DNA of 64,000 nucleotides from Cyanobium sp. E1_MAG_00006 (lineage in GTDB: Bacteria > Cyanobacteriota > Cyanobacteriia > PCC-6307 > Cyanobiaceae). Each line of letters starts with the position of its first letter. The first letter of the stretch is position 1. Positions 62,508 through 64,000 of this stretch are shown piece after piece. Under the pieces are notes generated by a model. That model was not told where the DNA came from and did not search any database. It saw only the letters and a program-made list of their open reading frames with translations. The translations under genes and the position numbers were made by a program. The DNA lies in assembly GCA_027488975.1 (NCBI GenBank), contig JAIYAQ010000029.1, positions 1 to 64,000 of the forward strand, written 5' to 3'.

Positions 62508-64000
62508 GCCTCCAGCGCAGCCACCGACAGGCGGGTGCTGATCACGGCATCGGGGTTGAGGCTGATCGAATCAATGCCTTCGCCAACCAGAAACGCGGCG
62601 AACTCCGGGTGATCGCTCGGCGCCTGGCCGCAGATGCCGATCTTGCGGCCGCAGCGTTTCGCCGTCTGGATCGCCAGGCGGATCATCTCCATCACAGTGG
62701 GGTGCCGTTCGTCGAACAGCTCCGCCACGAGGGCGGAATCGCGATCGAGGCCGAGGGTGAGCTGGGTGAGGTCGTTGGAGCCGATCGAAAAGCCGTCGAA
62801 ACGCTCGGCGAAGGCCTCGGCGCCGATCACGTTGCTGGGCAGTTCGCACATCACGTACACCTGCAGGTCGTTGTCGCCACGCACCAGCCCATGGCGGGCC
62901 ATCTCCCCCAGCACCCGATCGCCCTCCTCCGGCGTGCGGCAGAACGGCACCATCGGAATCACGTTGGTCAGCCCCATCGCCTCGCGTACCCGTTTCAGGG
63001 CCCGGCACTCCAGCCCGAACGCCTCGCGGAACCCTTCGGCGTAATAGCGGGAGGCACCCCGCCAGCCGATCATCGGATTGTCCTCGTGCGGCTCAAAGTC
63101 GCGGCCGCCCAGCAGCTTGGCGTATTCGTTGCTCTTGAAATCGGAGAAGCGCAGGATCACCGGCCGGGGGTGGAAGGCGGCGGCGATCCGTCCCATGCCC
63201 TGGGCGAGCAGGTCGACGTAATACTCAGCGGGGTCGGCGTAGCCGGCGGTGAGTTCGGCGATGGCGTGGCGTTCGGCCGGATCCTTCACCCGCTCCGGCG
63301 CCAGCAGTGCCATCGGGTGCACGCGGATGTGGTTGGCGATGATGAACTCAAGCCGCGCCAGCCCGACACCGTCGCAAGGGATGGCGGCCAGGTTGAAGGC
63401 TTCCTCGGGATTGCCCACGTTCATCAGGATCTGCGTGCGTGTCGCGGGCAGCGCGCCGACGTCCTGCTCATCCAGGCGGAAGCTGAGGGCGCCGCGGTAG
63501 ACGTGGCCCTCGTCGCCTTCGCAGCAGCTGGCGGTGATCAGCTCGCCATCGGCAATGCGCTCGGTGGCATCACCGGCGCCGACAATCGCCGTGATGCCCA
63601 TCTCGCGGGCGATGATCGCCGCGTGGCAGGTGCGGCCGCCCTGGTTGGTGATCACGCCGCTGGCGCGCTTGAGGATCGGCTCCCAGTCGGGGTCGGTGCG
63701 CTCGGTGACCAGCAGATCGCCACTCTGGAAGCGCTGGATCTCGGAGGGGTCGCGGATGATCCGGGCCCGGCCACTGCTCACCGAGGCGCCGATGGCCCGA
63801 CCGCTGCAGAGCAGCTCGGCGCTGTGGGGCTCCAGATGCCAGCTGCGCAGCACTGAGGTGTTGCGGCGGGATTCCACCGTTTCCGGCCTGGCCTGCAGGA
63901 TGAACAGCTCACCGCTGGTGCCGTCCTTGGCCCACTCGATGTCCATCGGGGTGGGTTGGCCGCGGCGGCCGCTGTAGTGGGTCTCGATCCGGCAGGCCCA
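62492..64000 (-). CDS. ppsA: Phosphoenolpyruvate synthase, C-terminal part (cut by window edge)
   Basis: The last 502 codons are visible; the N-terminal ATP-grasp part lies beyond the right edge. The frame continues without a start through HYSGRRGQPTPMDIEWAKDG at the edge. Seen: phosphohistidine in NQGGRTCHAAIIAREMGITA, NPMIGWRGASRYY, FGLECRALKRVREAMGLTN and FSIGSNDLTQLTLGLDRDS, and catalytic Cys in KIGICGQAPSDHPEFAAFLV. Converts pyruvate and ATP to PEP, AMP and phosphate. An ATG at 63946 is internal, not the true start. Confidence 0.95.
   Translation of the reverse strand, partial: WACRIETHYSGRRGQPTPMDIEWAKDGTSGELFILQARPETVESRRNTSVLRSWHLEPHSAELLCSGRAIGASVSSGRARIIRDPSEIQRFQSGDLLVTERTDPDWEPILKRASGVITNQGGRTCHAAIIAREMGITAIVGAGDATERIADGELITASCCEGDEGHVYRGALSFRLDEQDVGALPATRTQILMNVGNPEEAFNLAAIPCDGVGLARLEFIIANHIRVHPMALLAPERVKDPAERHAIAELTAGYADPAEYYVDLLAQGMGRIAAAFHPRPVILRFSDFKSNEYAKLLGGRDFEPHEDNPMIGWRGASRYYAEGFREAFGLECRALKRVREAMGLTNVIPMVPFCRTPEEGDRVLGEMARHGLVRGDNDLQVYVMCELPSNVIGAEAFAERFDGFSIGSNDLTQLTLGLDRDSALVAELFDERHPTVMEMIRLAIQTAKRCGRKIGICGQAPSDHPEFAAFLVGEGIDSISLNPDAVISTRLSVAALEAQARQ

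Noticed and set aside
63946-63946. ATG at 63946 as the start of ppsA
   Set aside because: The frame continues upstream with PEP synthase sequence (HYSGRRGQPTP before MDIEW), so this Met is internal.

Overview
This GC-rich window comes from an alpha-cyanobacterium, most likely a Cyanobium-like or freshwater/coastal Synechococcus. Evidence is form IA RbcL next to CsoS1 and CsoS1D shell proteins, an NDH-1 CO2-uptake operon of the ndhF4-ndhD4-chpX type, nrtABCD, PsaM, cyAbrB, aldehyde-deformylating oxygenase with acyl-ACP reductase, and both light-dependent and dark-operative protochlorophyllide reductases. I see no phage, transposase, CRISPR array, tRNA or rRNA. It reads as ordinary chromosome with a few accessory islets.

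Layout. 1-12 kb is a carbon-concentrating block: the 5' end of rbcL, csoS1, sbtB-sbtA (PII-like regulator and Na+/HCO3- symporter), rdgB, csoS1D, three conserved unknowns, then a tight operon ndhF4-ndhD4-chpX-fasciclin protein-Na+/H+ antiporter. 12.5-14.2 kb holds bioA and an exported unknown. 14.3-19.6 kb is nrtABCD on the minus strand. 20-25.3 kb holds a DUF6671 protein, a group 2 sigma factor, a decayed region with a DUF305 remnant, Ca2+/Na+ and ZIP transporters, and a DUF4278 protein. 25.6-32.9 kb is an ammonium block: amt1 behind a perfect NtcA box, two tandem zinc-ribbon membrane proteins, a P2A ATPase, then amt2 with a PII protein whose T-loop lacks both modification sites. 33-39.8 kb is ion transport: a KimA-like permease, an Rrf2 regulator, DUF2062, a CNNM/CBS protein and KtrB-KtrA. 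39.9-45.1 kb is chlN-chlB-chlL plus por. 45.1-50.6 kb has psaM, a CRR6-like NDH assembly factor, TauE/SafE, a lipoate ligase-like protein, a site-2 protease and trpF. 50.6-55 kb carries folE, an SDR, accA, aar and ado. 55-64 kb has a creatininase, an S1 protein overlapping a Tab2-like gene, pgeF, cyAbrB, an FAD oxidoreductase, an MBL-fold protein and the 3' part of ppsA.

How it fits together. SbtA supplies bicarbonate and the NDH-1/ChpX complex supplies hydrated CO2 to the alpha-carboxysome built from RuBisCO, CsoS1 and CsoS1D; the Na+/H+ antiporter could renew the sodium gradient SbtA uses. NrtABCD and two Amt proteins cover nitrate and ammonium, with NtcA and PII as the expected controllers. 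Some starts are non-ATG (GTG or TTG) and are flagged where uncertain. Intergenic calls (palindromes, micro-ORFs) are observations from reading the sequence and have not been tested computationally.
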